Of a stretch of DNA of 64,000 bases, positions 28,286 through 37,717 are shown piece after piece. The translations under genes and the position numbers were made by a program. The notes under the pieces are model-generated. The model worked only from the letters and a program-made list of their open reading frames with translations, searched no databases and was not told the DNA's origin. The DNA comes from Hyphomonas sp. (GTDB taxonomy: Bacteria > Pseudomonadota > Alphaproteobacteria > Caulobacterales > Hyphomonadaceae), in NCBI RefSeq assembly GCF_016125515.1, contig NZ_WGLO01000019.1, forward strand, positions 78,547 to 142,546, in the 5' to 3' direction. Every line of letters begins with the position of its first letter. Positions within the stretch are counted from its first letter, which is position 1.

Positions 28286-28696
28286 ATGGCCGATATCCGC
28301 CAGGTCACGCCGGATTTTGCGGTTGCACCGCAACTTTCCGAGGCTGATCTCGAGGCCGTTGCGAAAGCCGGCTTCAAGACTTTGATCGCCAATCGCCCGG
28401 ATGGGGAAGGCGGCGTCGACCAGCCGCGCATGGGCGCGATTCGCGCAAAAGCCGAATCCCTGGGCCTGACATTCGCCGCTCTGCCGTTTTCCGGTGCCCC
28501 CACGCCGGAAATTGTAGAGCGAATGGGACACATTCTCAATGAGGCGCCGCAACCGATTCTGGCCTATTGCCGGACCGGCACCCGCTCGATTACCGCCTGG
28601 GCTCTGGTGCACGCTGGACAAGGCGCCGGGGACGACATTATCGAGGCAGCCGCAGGCGCGGGATACGACCTCTCGAGTCTGCGCGAACTGCTGTGA
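28286..28696 (+). CDS. TIGR01244/Blh-type phosphatase-like protein (DSP/PTP fold)
   Basis: Protein of 136 residues matching the TIGR01244 family, found alone or fused to MBL hydrolases (Blh). Start DIRQVTPDFAVAPQLSEADL and AGFKTLIANRPDGEG are typical. YCRTGTRSITAW at about 94-105 has a Cys95-x4-Arg100-type loop of the Cx5R kind but one residue short (C-R-T-G-T-R). Family members have been linked to sulfide/thiol handling, though activity is poorly defined. An AGGAGA lies about 12 nt before the ATG. A separate MBL hydrolase is two genes downstream (29796). Confidence 0.85.
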   Translation: MADIRQVTPDFAVAPQLSEADLEAVAKAGFKTLIANRPDGEGGVDQPRMGAIRAKAESLGLTFAALPFSGAPTPEIVERMGHILNEAPQPILAYCRTGTRSITAWALVHAGQGAGDDIIEAAAGAGYDLSSLRELL

Positions 28697-28817
28697 GAAC
28701 GCGCAACTGACACAGTCGCGCCGTATTGCAGGTATTGATGCCGAAGCCGAGCCGTGCGAGGCGTCGGGCCTTGAAAGCAATCCGGCCAGCGCAAGCGGCA
28801 AACCGGGAGTAGAACTC

Positions 28818-29756
28818 ATGTCAGGCCGCATGTGGACCGACGATTTCAAGATCGATCAAGGCGTGATCCTGGTGAAGAAGACCGGCGCCCGCATTGTTCC
28901 GGACCTTGCGCTGCTGCACAGCATCTTCACCTGGTTCTGCTTTTACTTTTTCGTCCAGAACTGGCGCACCTGGCGCCTTATTACAGGGCACAAGCGCCCG
29001 ACCATCGCCTTCTTCCCCGACAAGCCACGCCCCTGGTACTTCATCTGGTCGGTTATGCACGTCTCGGGTGCCAAATTGGTCGAGGATCCGACCACCGCCG
29101 ACATCGTGATGCAGTTCGACGATTCGACCGAGACGGTGAACGGTACGCCGGCCGTCAAGCCCGGCGCCCATGTCCTCAACTTCAACTGCAACGACATCTC
29201 AAAATCGCGCGTGGCGCAGGCGTTCGAAGCGGCCGCTGGCTATTCGCTGAGTGTTGATCCTCTGACCTTCGAAGGCCGCATGGTCGAGAAATCCGAGGCC
29301 AATGCCGCCCATGACGGACGAATCATCGAAGGTCCCCAGGACGAAGCGATTCCCGGCAAGGCCTACCAGCGCCTCATCGACAACGAGATTCCGGGCGGCC
29401 TCGTCGAAGACCTGCGCTGCTGCCTTGTTGGCGGAACGCCCATCGTTGTGTTCCGCAAGCGCCGCCCGCTGGAGCGGCGCTTTCTAAATGAGAACGTCCA
29501 AGTTTTGCTCGACGAGCCCAAGAATTGCTATTCCGCCGATGAAATCCGCGTGATCGAGGCCTTTGCAGCAGATATCGGGCTCGACTGGGGTGGGGTGGAT
29601 GTCCTACGCGATCGCACGTCGGGACGAATCTTCATCGTCGACGCGAACAAGACGGACATGGGTCCGCCGGTGGCGCTGAAACTGGGCAGCAAGCTGCGGG
29701 CGACGCGGCGGATGGCCAAGGCTTTTGCGGAGACCTTCGCGCCGAAGAAGCGTTGA
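28818..29756 (+). CDS. Unknown membrane-associated protein, ATP-grasp-like C-terminus
   Basis: Protein of 312 residues that I do not recognise confidently. A hydrophobic stretch at about 32-48 (LLHSIFTWFCFYFFVQ) may be membrane-associated. HKRPTIAFFPDKPRPWYFIW and DPTTADIVMQFDDST resemble an N-terminal alpha/beta domain. The C-terminus (IGLDWGGVDVLRDRTSGRIFIVDANKTDMGPP, about 255-290) resembles the end of an ATP-grasp domain, with Asp and Asn metal-binding candidates (VDANKTD). GGGAG at 28805-28809 supports ATG 28818. It sits 120 nt after the phosphatase-like gene and 39 nt before the MBL gene, same strand: possible operon. Confidence 0.55.
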   Translation: MSGRMWTDDFKIDQGVILVKKTGARIVPDLALLHSIFTWFCFYFFVQNWRTWRLITGHKRPTIAFFPDKPRPWYFIWSVMHVSGAKLVEDPTTADIVMQFDDSTETVNGTPAVKPGAHVLNFNCNDISKSRVAQAFEAAAGYSLSVDPLTFEGRMVEKSEANAAHDGRIIEGPQDEAIPGKAYQRLIDNEIPGGLVEDLRCCLVGGTPIVVFRKRRPLERRFLNENVQVLLDEPKNCYSADEIRVIEAFAADIGLDWGGVDVLRDRTSGRIFIVDANKTDMGPPVALKLGSKLRATRRMAKAFAETFAPKKR

Positions 29757-29795
29757 TCCGTTCCGGTCGTCCGTCATCTGAAGGTTTCTGAACGC

Positions 29796-30707
29796 ATGGC
29801 CATTCCTTTCGTCCGCGGTATTGAATTCGAGTATGGCCGTGTTGATCAGGTCTCTCCGCTCATCCGCCGCGTCATCGCCAACAATCCGGGGCCTTTCACC
29901 TATGTCGGTACCGGCGTGTACATCATCGGCACGGGCGAGGTTGCGGTCATTGATCCTGGACCGATGAGCGCGGCGCATTTCGACGCGCTGAAAGCCGCAC
30001 TGAAGGGCGAGCGCGTCACGCATGTCCTGGTCACGCACGGCCACTCGGACCACTCGCCGCTTGCACAGCCGCTCGCCGAATGGGCCGGCTGCAAGACCTA
30101 TGCGAAGGATTGTGGAGTCCATACGGCCAAGGATGAGCTCGGCAGCCCGGACGATCTCGGCTTCACGCCGGATGTCCGCGTCGGCGACGGCGATGTCCTG
30201 TCGGGACCGGGCTGGACCATCGACGTGATCGAAACGCCAGGTCACACGATCAATCATCTCTGTTTCGGACTGCGCGAAGAGAATGCCTGTTTCTCGGGCG
30301 ACCACATCATGGGCTGGTCGACGACGGTTGTGGCGCCGCCGGACGGCAACATGGGGGCCTATATGCGCAGCCTCGAAAAAGTCCGCCGGATGGGATTTGA
30401 AACCCTTTGGCCGACCCATGGCGACCCGGTTCGCGGCAAGGCGTTCGTCGAGACGTTCATCACCGAATACGCCAATCACCGTAAAGCGCGCGAAGCGGCC
30501 ATTGTGGCCGAGCTGCGCGGCGGGGAAACCTCGATTCCGGCGATGGTGGCTCGAATGTACGTGGATGTAGACCAACGTCTGCATCCGGCGGCGGCCATGA
30601 GCGTTCTGGGCCATATGCTGGACCTGATCGAGCGCGGTTTGGTGGCAACGCCGGACAGCGCCCCGACTGTACGTTCGCGGTTCGAACTGGTCGCCGCGCG
30701 GGCCTGA
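29796..30707 (+). CDS. MBL-fold hydrolase, LACTB2-like
   Basis: Protein of 303 residues. Metal motif THGHSDHSPL (HxHxDH), ETPGHTINHLCF for the next His, FSGDHIMGWST for the Asp (with an extra His), and LWPTHGDPV for the last His. The C-terminal helical domain (RMYVDVDQRLHPAAAMSVLGHMLDL) is the winged-helix-like tail of LACTB2-type hydrolases, some of which are RNases or thioesterases. Last of a likely three-gene set starting at 28286. Confidence 0.85.
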   Translation: MAIPFVRGIEFEYGRVDQVSPLIRRVIANNPGPFTYVGTGVYIIGTGEVAVIDPGPMSAAHFDALKAALKGERVTHVLVTHGHSDHSPLAQPLAEWAGCKTYAKDCGVHTAKDELGSPDDLGFTPDVRVGDGDVLSGPGWTIDVIETPGHTINHLCFGLREENACFSGDHIMGWSTTVVAPPDGNMGAYMRSLEKVRRMGFETLWPTHGDPVRGKAFVETFITEYANHRKAREAAIVAELRGGETSIPAMVARMYVDVDQRLHPAAAMSVLGHMLDLIERGLVATPDSAPTVRSRFELVAARA

Positions 30708-30851
30708 TTTCTGCTCATGAGCCGTTCATGACAGCGCCTTAAGGCTATGCAACCTGCTGTGCCTCTGGCAGCTAAGGGGCAACGCTAAACCCTTTGAACG
30801 CGGGATGACGCCTTGGGCGCGCCGGCGTTCCAGATCAGGAGATGCCATTCG

Positions 30852-32477
30852 ATGACCACTCGCCGCTCGATTCTGTCCGCTTCCATTCTGGCCCTTGCCG
30901 CTATGGGGCTCGCCGCTTGCGGTGGGGGAGGCGCGAAAGAGAAGCCCGGCGATGTGCCAACTCTGCGGCGCGGCATCTCTGCCCAGGTCGACACGCTCGA
31001 CCCCCACAAGTCTTCGGCGCAGTGGGAAAACATCATCATCGGCGACATGATGATCGGCCTGATGACAGATGGCGCGGACGGCAAGCCCGAACTCGGCATG
31101 GCGACGAGCTACGAAGTTGATGACACTGGAACGGTCTGGACCTTCCATCTCGGCGACTTTGTCTGGTCTGACGGCACGCCGGTTACGGCCAACGACTTCG
31201 TCTACGCCTTCCGCCGCCTTCAGGACCCGACCGTCGCGTCGCAATACGCCTCGCTGCTCTGGCTGGTGAAGAATGCCGAAAAGGTGAACTCACGCGAGCT
31301 GGCGCCCGAAGAGCTCGGCATTCGTGCAATCGATGACAAGACGGTCGAGATCACGCTTGAAAATCCGGCGCCGTATCTCCTTGGCCTGCTGACCCATTAC
31401 ACGACCTTCCCGGTGCCCCAGCACGTGGTCGAGAAGTATGGTGACGCCTGGATCCAGCCGCAGAACATCGTTGTCAACGGCCCGTACAAACTCGTCTACT
31501 GGCGCACCGGCGACCAGCTGGTCGCGGACAAGAACCCCACCGGATTCGGCGCCGCTGAGGCCTGCTTTGACCGGGTCGCCTATTTCGAGATCGCCGACGA
31601 GAACGCCTATGAGAACAAGATCGCGGCCGGCGAACTTGATATCAACAACGCCTTCTCAGGCCCGCGCCAGACGGAAATCGAAGCGAAGTTTCCGGGCTGG
31701 GTGCGCACCTCGCCGGGCCTGCTGACCACCTATTGGAGCTTTAACCAGACCAAACCGCCGTTCAACGACATGCGCGTGCGCAAGGCTCTTTCGATCTCGC
31801 TCGACCGCGATTTCATGGTGCGCAATGTCATGACGCCGGGCTTCATGCCGGCCTATGCGTTGGTGCCACCTACAATCGCGAACTATGACGTGCCGCGCCC
31901 TGAGCTGGATTGGAAAGACCAGCCGCGTGCCGAACGCCTCGCCGAAGCGAAGAGCCTGCTGGAAGAAGCCGGCTACGGCCCGAACAATCCGCTGAAATTC
32001 GAGTTCATCCACCGCAACACCGGCGACAACCCGAAAGTGGCCCCGGTGGCGCAGTCGAACTGGGCCGAGATCGCGCCCTGGGTGCAGCCCGAGATCGTGC
32101 GCCAGGAAACCAAGGTGCTCTATTCGCGTCTGCGTCTGACCGACTTCCAGATTTCGGATGGCGCCTGGCTCGCCGATTTCGACGACCCGATCAACTTCCT
32201 CTATTTGCTGGACTCCAAAACGGGCCAGCAGAACTACGGCAAGTATTCGAACCCCGAATATGACGCGCTGCTTGCCGATGCGAAAAGCCAGCTGGACCTG
32301 AAGAAGCGTGCCGAGCTGTTCGCAGAAGCCGAAAAGCTTATGCTGAATGAGTACCCGATCACGCCGATGTGGGTTCAGGTGACACAAAACCTGGTCGATC
32401 CGACCCTCACGGGCTGGGTAGACAATGCGAAGGACAACCACCGCTCGCGCTTCCTCTGCCGGGACGGTATGAAGTAG
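30852..32477 (+). CDS. oppA: Oligopeptide ABC transporter substrate-binding lipoprotein OppA
   Basis: Protein of 541 residues. The lipobox MGLAAC places the modified Cys at residue 23, followed by a Gly-rich linker, so it is membrane-tethered rather than freely soluble as in enteric OppA. It carries the SBP family-5 fold: LRRGISAQVDTLDPHKSSAQWE, WTFHLGDFVWSDGTPVTANDFVYAFRR-type start of the first lobe, ALSISLDRDFMVRNVM, and LRLTDFQISDGAWLADFDDPINFL. AGGAG at 30837-30841 supports ATG 30852. It is 2.7 kb from the divergently transcribed oppBC; no ATPase genes in between. Confidence 0.9.
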   Translation: MTTRRSILSASILALAAMGLAACGGGGAKEKPGDVPTLRRGISAQVDTLDPHKSSAQWENIIIGDMMIGLMTDGADGKPELGMATSYEVDDTGTVWTFHLGDFVWSDGTPVTANDFVYAFRRLQDPTVASQYASLLWLVKNAEKVNSRELAPEELGIRAIDDKTVEITLENPAPYLLGLLTHYTTFPVPQHVVEKYGDAWIQPQNIVVNGPYKLVYWRTGDQLVADKNPTGFGAAEACFDRVAYFEIADENAYENKIAAGELDINNAFSGPRQTEIEAKFPGWVRTSPGLLTTYWSFNQTKPPFNDMRVRKALSISLDRDFMVRNVMTPGFMPAYALVPPTIANYDVPRPELDWKDQPRAERLAEAKSLLEEAGYGPNNPLKFEFIHRNTGDNPKVAPVAQSNWAEIAPWVQPEIVRQETKVLYSRLRLTDFQISDGAWLADFDDPINFLYLLDSKTGQQNYGKYSNPEYDALLADAKSQLDLKKRAELFAEAEKLMLNEYPITPMWVQVTQNLVDPTLTGWVDNAKDNHRSRFLCRDGMK

Positions 32478-32508
32478 CCCTGATTTCCGGGGCTGGGGGA
32501 GGGTTCCT

Positions 32509-33624
32509 ATGGAAAGTGAAGCCGAAGCTGCCGGGTTGGCCGCGGTGGGCGGGCTGGACAGTGGAACCCACCATCCGGTCCAGAGCGGCACGGCCTGTCG
32601 CAATTGTGGCGCGGTAATTCCCATGCGCTATTGCTCTAACTGCGGGCAGCTGGGCGCGGACTTCCACCGGCCGGTTTGGGACCTGGTTGCGTCCAGCGTT
32701 GGCGATATGTTCTCGTTAGATGGCCGGCTGTGGCGGACCCTTCCGAAGCTGATGCTGCGGCCCGGGCGGATGACAAGGGAGTATATCGACGGCAAGCGGT
32801 CGCGCTATGTCCCGCCTTTCCGACTGTTTCTGCTGACCTCGGTGATCTTTTTCGTGACCATGTTCTGGGTGCTGGAGCACCAGCCTTGGATGAAGGAGCT
32901 GAAGTTCACGCCGGACAGCCTGCCGTCTGGCACCTTAGTGCTCGCGGGCGACACCAGGGTGAACCTGAACGGGCCGGCCGACCTTGAAACGCTGAAGGCG
33001 CAGCTGGACGATCCGGATTTGCCGCCTGAACGGCGGGCCGAGCTGGAAGAGGCGGTCAGTCAGGCCGAGGCGCTAGCGACGCCGACTTCGCTTGTGTTCA
33101 AGCCGGACGGCTCGATCGACCGCGACGCCCTCGAACAGTCCGTCATCGAGTCCAACCCCGACATGACGCCGGCTGAACTCGCCACGGCGCAGGCTGCGGC
33201 CGGACGATTTGCGAATCTCTACGAGAACCAGGAACGGTTCGCCGCGCGAATGAAAGAGTGGGCGCCGCGCTTCACGCTGCTCTTCCTGCCCATTTTTTCG
33301 TTCCTGCTGGCCCTGTCTTATGCTTGGCATCGTAAGCGCTACTTCTATGACCACCTGATCACAGGTCTGCACTTCCAGACATATGTCTACGTGCTGATCA
33401 CGCTGATGCTGGCTTTGTCGGCCTTGGTGCCTTCGGCCGCGCCATTTGCCGCCGGCGGCACATTTCTGATCCTGTTCGCCTATCTGATGCGCATGTTGCG
33501 GGTGACATATGACACCGGCCACATCATGTCGTTCCTGCGGACAGGATTCCTGCTGATCGCAGCGGTGATGGTCCTGTCGCTGCTCGCCGTCGGGCTGGTG
33601 ATTCTAAGCTTTTTCCTGACCTGA
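32509..33624 (+). CDS. DUF3667 family membrane protein with zinc ribbon
   Basis: Protein of 371 residues. CRNCGAVIPMRYCSNCGQ near residue 31 is the two-CxxC zinc ribbon that opens DUF3667 proteins, followed by the family's TLPKLMLRPGRMTREYIDGKRSRYVPPFRLFLLTSVIFF. Three further membrane helices are in the C-terminal third (TLLFLPIFSFLLALSYAW; YVLITLMLALSALVPS; GFLLIAAVMVLSLLAVGLV). A soluble helical region lies between. The function of the family is not established. Only 31 nt after oppA, so possibly in the same transcript. Confidence 0.88.
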   Translation: MESEAEAAGLAAVGGLDSGTHHPVQSGTACRNCGAVIPMRYCSNCGQLGADFHRPVWDLVASSVGDMFSLDGRLWRTLPKLMLRPGRMTREYIDGKRSRYVPPFRLFLLTSVIFFVTMFWVLEHQPWMKELKFTPDSLPSGTLVLAGDTRVNLNGPADLETLKAQLDDPDLPPERRAELEEAVSQAEALATPTSLVFKPDGSIDRDALEQSVIESNPDMTPAELATAQAAAGRFANLYENQERFAARMKEWAPRFTLLFLPIFSFLLALSYAWHRKRYFYDHLITGLHFQTYVYVLITLMLALSALVPSAAPFAAGGTFLILFAYLMRMLRVTYDTGHIMSFLRTGFLLIAAVMVLSLLAVGLVILSFFLT

Positions 33625-33636
33625 ACCGGGCAGGGG

Positions 33637-34185
33637 CTAGTTGACCCGCCTGACGCGGATACCGCTACCGCTGCCAATCGTCATCAGGAAACTTCCGAAC
33701 GCGGCTTTCTGGATGGTCGCTTCCTTGGCCTTGCGGATCTTCGAACGGGAGATTTCCTCGGAGTCGATCTGTTCCCAGATCTGACCGTTCTCCAATGTTA
33801 TCTGTGCCTTGCGCGTGACACGGTTGACCGAAATTGAGGCGATCGGCAGCGTGACCTCCTCGACTTCCTGAGTAAGAGGCTTGCCGGCGTCTTCGCTGCG
33901 TCCAAATACCTGGCTCAACGACGGAAGTGAAAAGCCGAAGGATTCGCGCTCGAGTTTGGCGATGGTTTCCACATCGACCGTGCGGACCTTGCCTTCGGCT
34001 TCCGCGGTTTGGAGGTCTGCTACTGCCTTGTCAAAACAGGCGAGTCGGGCCGCATCCTCGGGGATTGAAGCGCACGCGTAGATGCCTTCCGTTGGCCTTG
34101 GAGGGGCTGCAGATGCAGGGCCGGCCCAAACTGCACCAACCGCCATGGCAAGCCCTGTCAACACTACGACGCGCCGCAATTTCAT
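33637..34185 (-). CDS. Secreted protein of unknown function
   Basis: Protein of 182 residues. A Sec signal peptide (VVVLTGLAMAVGAVWAG PASAA, cleavage near residue 26) is followed by YACASIPEDAARLACFDKAVA, a two-cysteine ARLACFD motif seen in several small secreted proteobacterial families and in T6SS-associated TagO/VasI-like proteins. A C-terminal SH3-like stretch ITLENGQIWEQ is common to hypothetical alphaproteobacterial proteins. No type VI genes are nearby, so I assign no function. Convergent with DUF3667 (12-nt gap), divergent from the TonB receptor. Confidence 0.65.
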   Translation of the reverse strand: MKLRRVVVLTGLAMAVGAVWAGPASAAPPRPTEGIYACASIPEDAARLACFDKAVADLQTAEAEGKVRTVDVETIAKLERESFGFSLPSLSQVFGRSEDAGKPLTQEVEEVTLPIASISVNRVTRKAQITLENGQIWEQIDSEEISRSKIRKAKEATIQKAAFGSFLMTIGSGSGIRVRRVN

Positions 34186-34336
34186 TTCGTTCTCCAGAGC
34201 CAGACCCAGTTGGCATTTTCCTTATTTGATAGCCTGAAGGGAAGGATGATGCACGATCCCGCCGCAGCGCGAAATTATAACTGATGCCTTTGTGTCACAC
34301 TTGCACCAATTCGCCACATTTTCCCGTTTCTGAGCA

Positions 34337-34370
34337 TTGACGCCCCCCTGACCGGTATCGTTACTAAAAC
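34337..34370 (+). promoter_or_regulatory. Candidate promoter elements of the TonB receptor gene
   Basis: TTGACGC (34337-34343) matches the alphaproteobacterial -35 TTGACGS. ACTAAAAC (34363-34370) matches GCTANAWC at seven of eight positions. The spacing is longer than usual, so one of the two may be fortuitous. Confidence 0.25.
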
Positions 34371-34444
34371 GCAAGGTCTGGCTCCGGGGAGTCGGATTGC
34401 CCGCGAGGGGCGGGAACTCTTTATTTTCACATTGGAGGTTTCAG

Positions 34445-37400
34445 GTGAGCGAGAAGAACTGGAAGACACGTCTTCTTACGTCTTCGGTGTTTGCGGGTGC
34501 GTTGATCGCGTCTGCTGCACTGCCGGCGATTGCACAAGAAGATGAACCGGTAGCAACGACTGCGCCGGCAGCAGACGAGACGGAAGCCCGTCAGGAAAAA
34601 GTTACGGTCACGGGTTCGCGCCTTGCGCTCTCTGACTTCCAAGCCATCAGCCCTGTTACCTCCGTCACGTCGGAAGCGATCGAACTGAACGCGACCCTGA
34701 CTGTCGACACGCTGCTCAACGAGCTGCCGCAGGTCATCCCGGGCAACACGGTCACCTCGAACAACGCTGGCGGCGAAGACTTCGCAACCATCGACCTTCG
34801 CGGCCTCGGCCCGTCGCGCACCCTGGTGCTCGTCGATGGTGAGCGCGTTCCGGGTTCGTCGACCACCGGCGTGGTTGACCTGAACTCCATTCCGGCCGGC
34901 CTGATCGACCGCATCGAAGTTGTGACCGGCGGTGCATCGGCCGTTTACGGTTCGGACGCCATCGCCGGCGTCGTCAACTTCATCCTGAAAGACGACTTCG
35001 AAGGCGCCCAGCTGACCCTCGGCGGCGGCGGTGCATTCGATGGCAACGCCCAGTACGAGTCGGCTGACTTCCTGTTCGGCGGCAACTTCGACAATGGCAA
35101 AGGCAACATGGTTGCCTACGCGTCGTACTTCAACCGTGATGGCGTGTTCCAAAGCGCCTACGACTACTCGCGCCTGGCGCAGGCTGTCGTGTACGGCTAC
35201 AACTTCTCGAACAGCTCCTATACCGGTTCGTTCCCGGTCGACACGCTGGAAGAATACCTTGCTGCTCGCGCTGCGCTTACCGCCAACGCGAATACTCAGG
35301 GCATCTTCACCTTCCCGGGTGGTTCGGGTACCCCGCCATGGGGCTCGATCTCGGCCAGCGCTTCGAACCCGTTCAACTATGCAGCCCTGCAAGCGAACCC
35401 GCTGACCGCTGGTCAGTTCGCGGCTGCTGACCGGGACTGTAACCCGGCAACGGCTCCGACCCCCGTTACCTCTGGCGGCTTGTCGTTCACGGACAATGGC
35501 GCTCTGAGCCCGTTCTTTAGCGGCGGCGCTTGCACGATCCCCGATCGTTCGATCGGTTCGTCGCGCTATAACTACGCGCCGGACAACTACATCTACCTGC
35601 CGGCAGAGCGCTTCGGCATCCAGACGTTCGGCAACTACGATGTGACCGACACCATCCGCATGAAGACCATGCTGTCTTATGTGCGCTCGATCACGCAAGT
35701 GCAGCTCGCTGCCACGCCGATCACGGGTCTTTCGATCCCGGTCAGCTCTCCGGCGATCGCTGGCGCTGACAACATCGTCGGGACTGCAGACGATCCGCAC
35801 CCGGATCTGTCGGTGGCTCTTAACTCGCGTCCGACACCGGGCGCGAACTTTACCTACGCCTGGCGCTCGAATGGCGTCGGTCCTCGTAAAGGCGAGTTCA
35901 TCAACTCGAACTTGCTGGCGCGCGTCAGCTTCGACGGCGAGCTCGGTGCAGGTTGGGAGTGGAACGCTTCGGCCGGTTGGGGCCAAGGCCAGTTCAATGC
36001 CGCTCTCGAGAACAACGTCAACCGCGTTGCTCTGCTCCAGGGCGTTGCAGGCTGCGCAAACGTGCCGGTGTCGGCTCGCCTGCCGGATTGCGTGAATGTT
36101 GACATCTTCGGACCGCCGTCGTTGACGCCGAGCACTGCTGCTGCCAGCTTCATCCGCACCAACGTGCAGACGTCTCAGCAGATCGAGCAGGTGCTGCTCG
36201 GCGGCTTCGTCCGCGGCGACCTGTTCAAGCTTCCGGCTGGCGGTCTCGCCGTCGTGGCGGGTCTTGAATACCGTCAAGACGAAGTGAAGCTCCGGGTCGA
36301 CGACGCCCAGCGCCGCGGTGAAATCGCCGGCTTCAACGCCGTACAGGACATCAACGGTGGCCTCGACGTCTACGAAGCCTACGGTGAGATCTCGATCCCG
36401 ATCCTGGCTGACATGCCGTTCGCGAAAGAACTCTCGATCGACGCCGGCTACCGTACGTCGGACTACTCGACGATCGGTTCGGTGGAATCGTACAAATACG
36501 GCGCTCGCTACGCCCCGGTTGACTGGCTCCGCTTCCGCGCAGTCTACAACAAGGCCGTCCGCGCTCCGTCGGCTCTGGAATCCTTCCAGGCTGGTGACCA
36601 GGGCTTCCCGGCCTACACGGATCCTTGCCGTAACCAGGCCACCCAGGCTCCGGGGGCAGCAGCCCTGCTCGCCTTCTGTACGACGAACGGCAACATTGGT
36701 GCAGGTTTCGTGCCTGTAGCTGTCGCACCGACCTTCGCGGCGACCAACGCTCAGGTCCAGGCCTTTGCGTTCGGTAACCCGAACCTGTCGCCGGAAACCG
36801 GTGAAACCATCACCGCCGGCTTCGTGTTCGAACCGGACTTCCTGCCGGTTGGTACCTTCCGCTCGACGTTCGACTATTTCGACATCACCCTGCAGGATGC
36901 CATCATCTCGCGCGGAGCTCAAACCATTTTGAACTCCTGCTACGGTGGCCTCGCTGGCAACGCGCAATCTGCTTTCGACTGCCAACAGGTCGTTCGCGAT
37001 CCGGCAACGGGTCAGATCACTTCGGTGAACACGTCGCTGACGAACTCGCTTGGTGAGCGTCAGGTCAAAGGCTGGGATATTCAGCTGGATTACGAGATGG
37101 ACCTCGACGAAGTTCTCGCAAATGTGCCTGGCACGTTCGGCGCGAACGTCGTGATGACCATCACGGACGAGTATCTCGTCAATGGCACCGATATTTCGGG
37201 TCAGACGGGTGCTGGTATCGGCGGCGCAACGCCGGACTTCAAGTCGACGACGACGGTTGATTACCGCCTCGACGATTGGATGTTCCAGCTCCGTCACAAC
37301 TACGTTCCGGCTCTCGATCAGACGGGCTTCTTCGGTTCGCCGGAAGCTCCGAAACTGTCGAACTACGATGCTTCGGTGTCGTGGGATGTGACGGACCGGT

Positions 37401-37552
37401 TCCGCCTGGTGGGTACGATTTCGAACCTGACCGACGAGTTCCCGCCGGTCACCGAAGCTGGTACATTCGACCAAGCGAACACCGACGCTGCGATCTACGC
37501 ACCGTGGGTTGTCGGCCGGATGTTCTCGGTCCAGGCTCGCTTGAAGTTCTAA
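34445..37552 (+). CDS. TonB-dependent outer-membrane receptor
   Basis: Protein of 1035 residues. Signal peptide to about residue 30 (PAIA-QED), then a Pro/Ala/Glu linker and plug domain (KVTVTGSRL; TIDLRGLGPSRTLVLVDGERV; LIDRIEVVTGGASAVYGSDAIAGVVNFILK), then a 22-strand-type barrel ending in FSVQARLKF with C-terminal Phe. The substrate is not deducible; the size and the VTGSRL start resemble the large peptide/carbohydrate receptors of Caulobacterales and Sphingomonadales. The start is a GTG at 34445, supported by GGAGG at 34434-34438 and the signal peptide. Own terminator. Followed by TPR-sulfotransferase, S9 peptidase and TPR-2OG oxygenase genes. Confidence 0.95.
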   Translation: MSEKNWKTRLLTSSVFAGALIASAALPAIAQEDEPVATTAPAADETEARQEKVTVTGSRLALSDFQAISPVTSVTSEAIELNATLTVDTLLNELPQVIPGNTVTSNNAGGEDFATIDLRGLGPSRTLVLVDGERVPGSSTTGVVDLNSIPAGLIDRIEVVTGGASAVYGSDAIAGVVNFILKDDFEGAQLTLGGGGAFDGNAQYESADFLFGGNFDNGKGNMVAYASYFNRDGVFQSAYDYSRLAQAVVYGYNFSNSSYTGSFPVDTLEEYLAARAALTANANTQGIFTFPGGSGTPPWGSISASASNPFNYAALQANPLTAGQFAAADRDCNPATAPTPVTSGGLSFTDNGALSPFFSGGACTIPDRSIGSSRYNYAPDNYIYLPAERFGIQTFGNYDVTDTIRMKTMLSYVRSITQVQLAATPITGLSIPVSSPAIAGADNIVGTADDPHPDLSVALNSRPTPGANFTYAWRSNGVGPRKGEFINSNLLARVSFDGELGAGWEWNASAGWGQGQFNAALENNVNRVALLQGVAGCANVPVSARLPDCVNVDIFGPPSLTPSTAAASFIRTNVQTSQQIEQVLLGGFVRGDLFKLPAGGLAVVAGLEYRQDEVKLRVDDAQRRGEIAGFNAVQDINGGLDVYEAYGEISIPILADMPFAKELSIDAGYRTSDYSTIGSVESYKYGARYAPVDWLRFRAVYNKAVRAPSALESFQAGDQGFPAYTDPCRNQATQAPGAAALLAFCTTNGNIGAGFVPVAVAPTFAATNAQVQAFAFGNPNLSPETGETITAGFVFEPDFLPVGTFRSTFDYFDITLQDAIISRGAQTILNSCYGGLAGNAQSAFDCQQVVRDPATGQITSVNTSLTNSLGERQVKGWDIQLDYEMDLDEVLANVPGTFGANVVMTITDEYLVNGTDISGQTGAGIGGATPDFKSTTTVDYRLDDWMFQLRHNYVPALDQTGFFGSPEAPKLSNYDASVSWDVTDRFRLVGTISNLTDEFPPVTEAGTFDQANTDAAIYAPWVVGRMFSVQARLKF

Positions 37553-37577
37553 ATCGAGACGATGAATTAACGATCAG

Positions 37578-37606
37578 GGGCGGCAGGGAAACCTGCCGCC
37601 CTTTTT
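37578..37606 (+). terminator. Intrinsic terminator after the TonB receptor gene
   Basis: GGGCGGCAGG (37578-37587), GAAA tetraloop, CCTGCCGCCC (37592-37601), then TTTTT. Perfect 10-bp stem. Confidence 0.95.
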
Positions 37607-37717
37607 CTGTGGTGCCGCGAAGATAGAGGGCCGCTACTCGCAGCCGCGCAGTGCCGGTCCCGCCGGTGCTAGCCGCAAGGGAAATTCAGGGAACGGAAGG
37701 TCTGCGGCGGCTCGCCG

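Noticed and set aside
33637..34185. Type VI secretion accessory protein (TagO/VasI-like)
   Set aside because: Only a short cysteine motif is shared; no other T6SS gene is nearby.
34427..37474. 1015-codon open frame antisense to the TonB receptor gene
   Set aside because: Covers a clear receptor with plug and barrel; the antisense product has Arg/Val-rich low-information composition.
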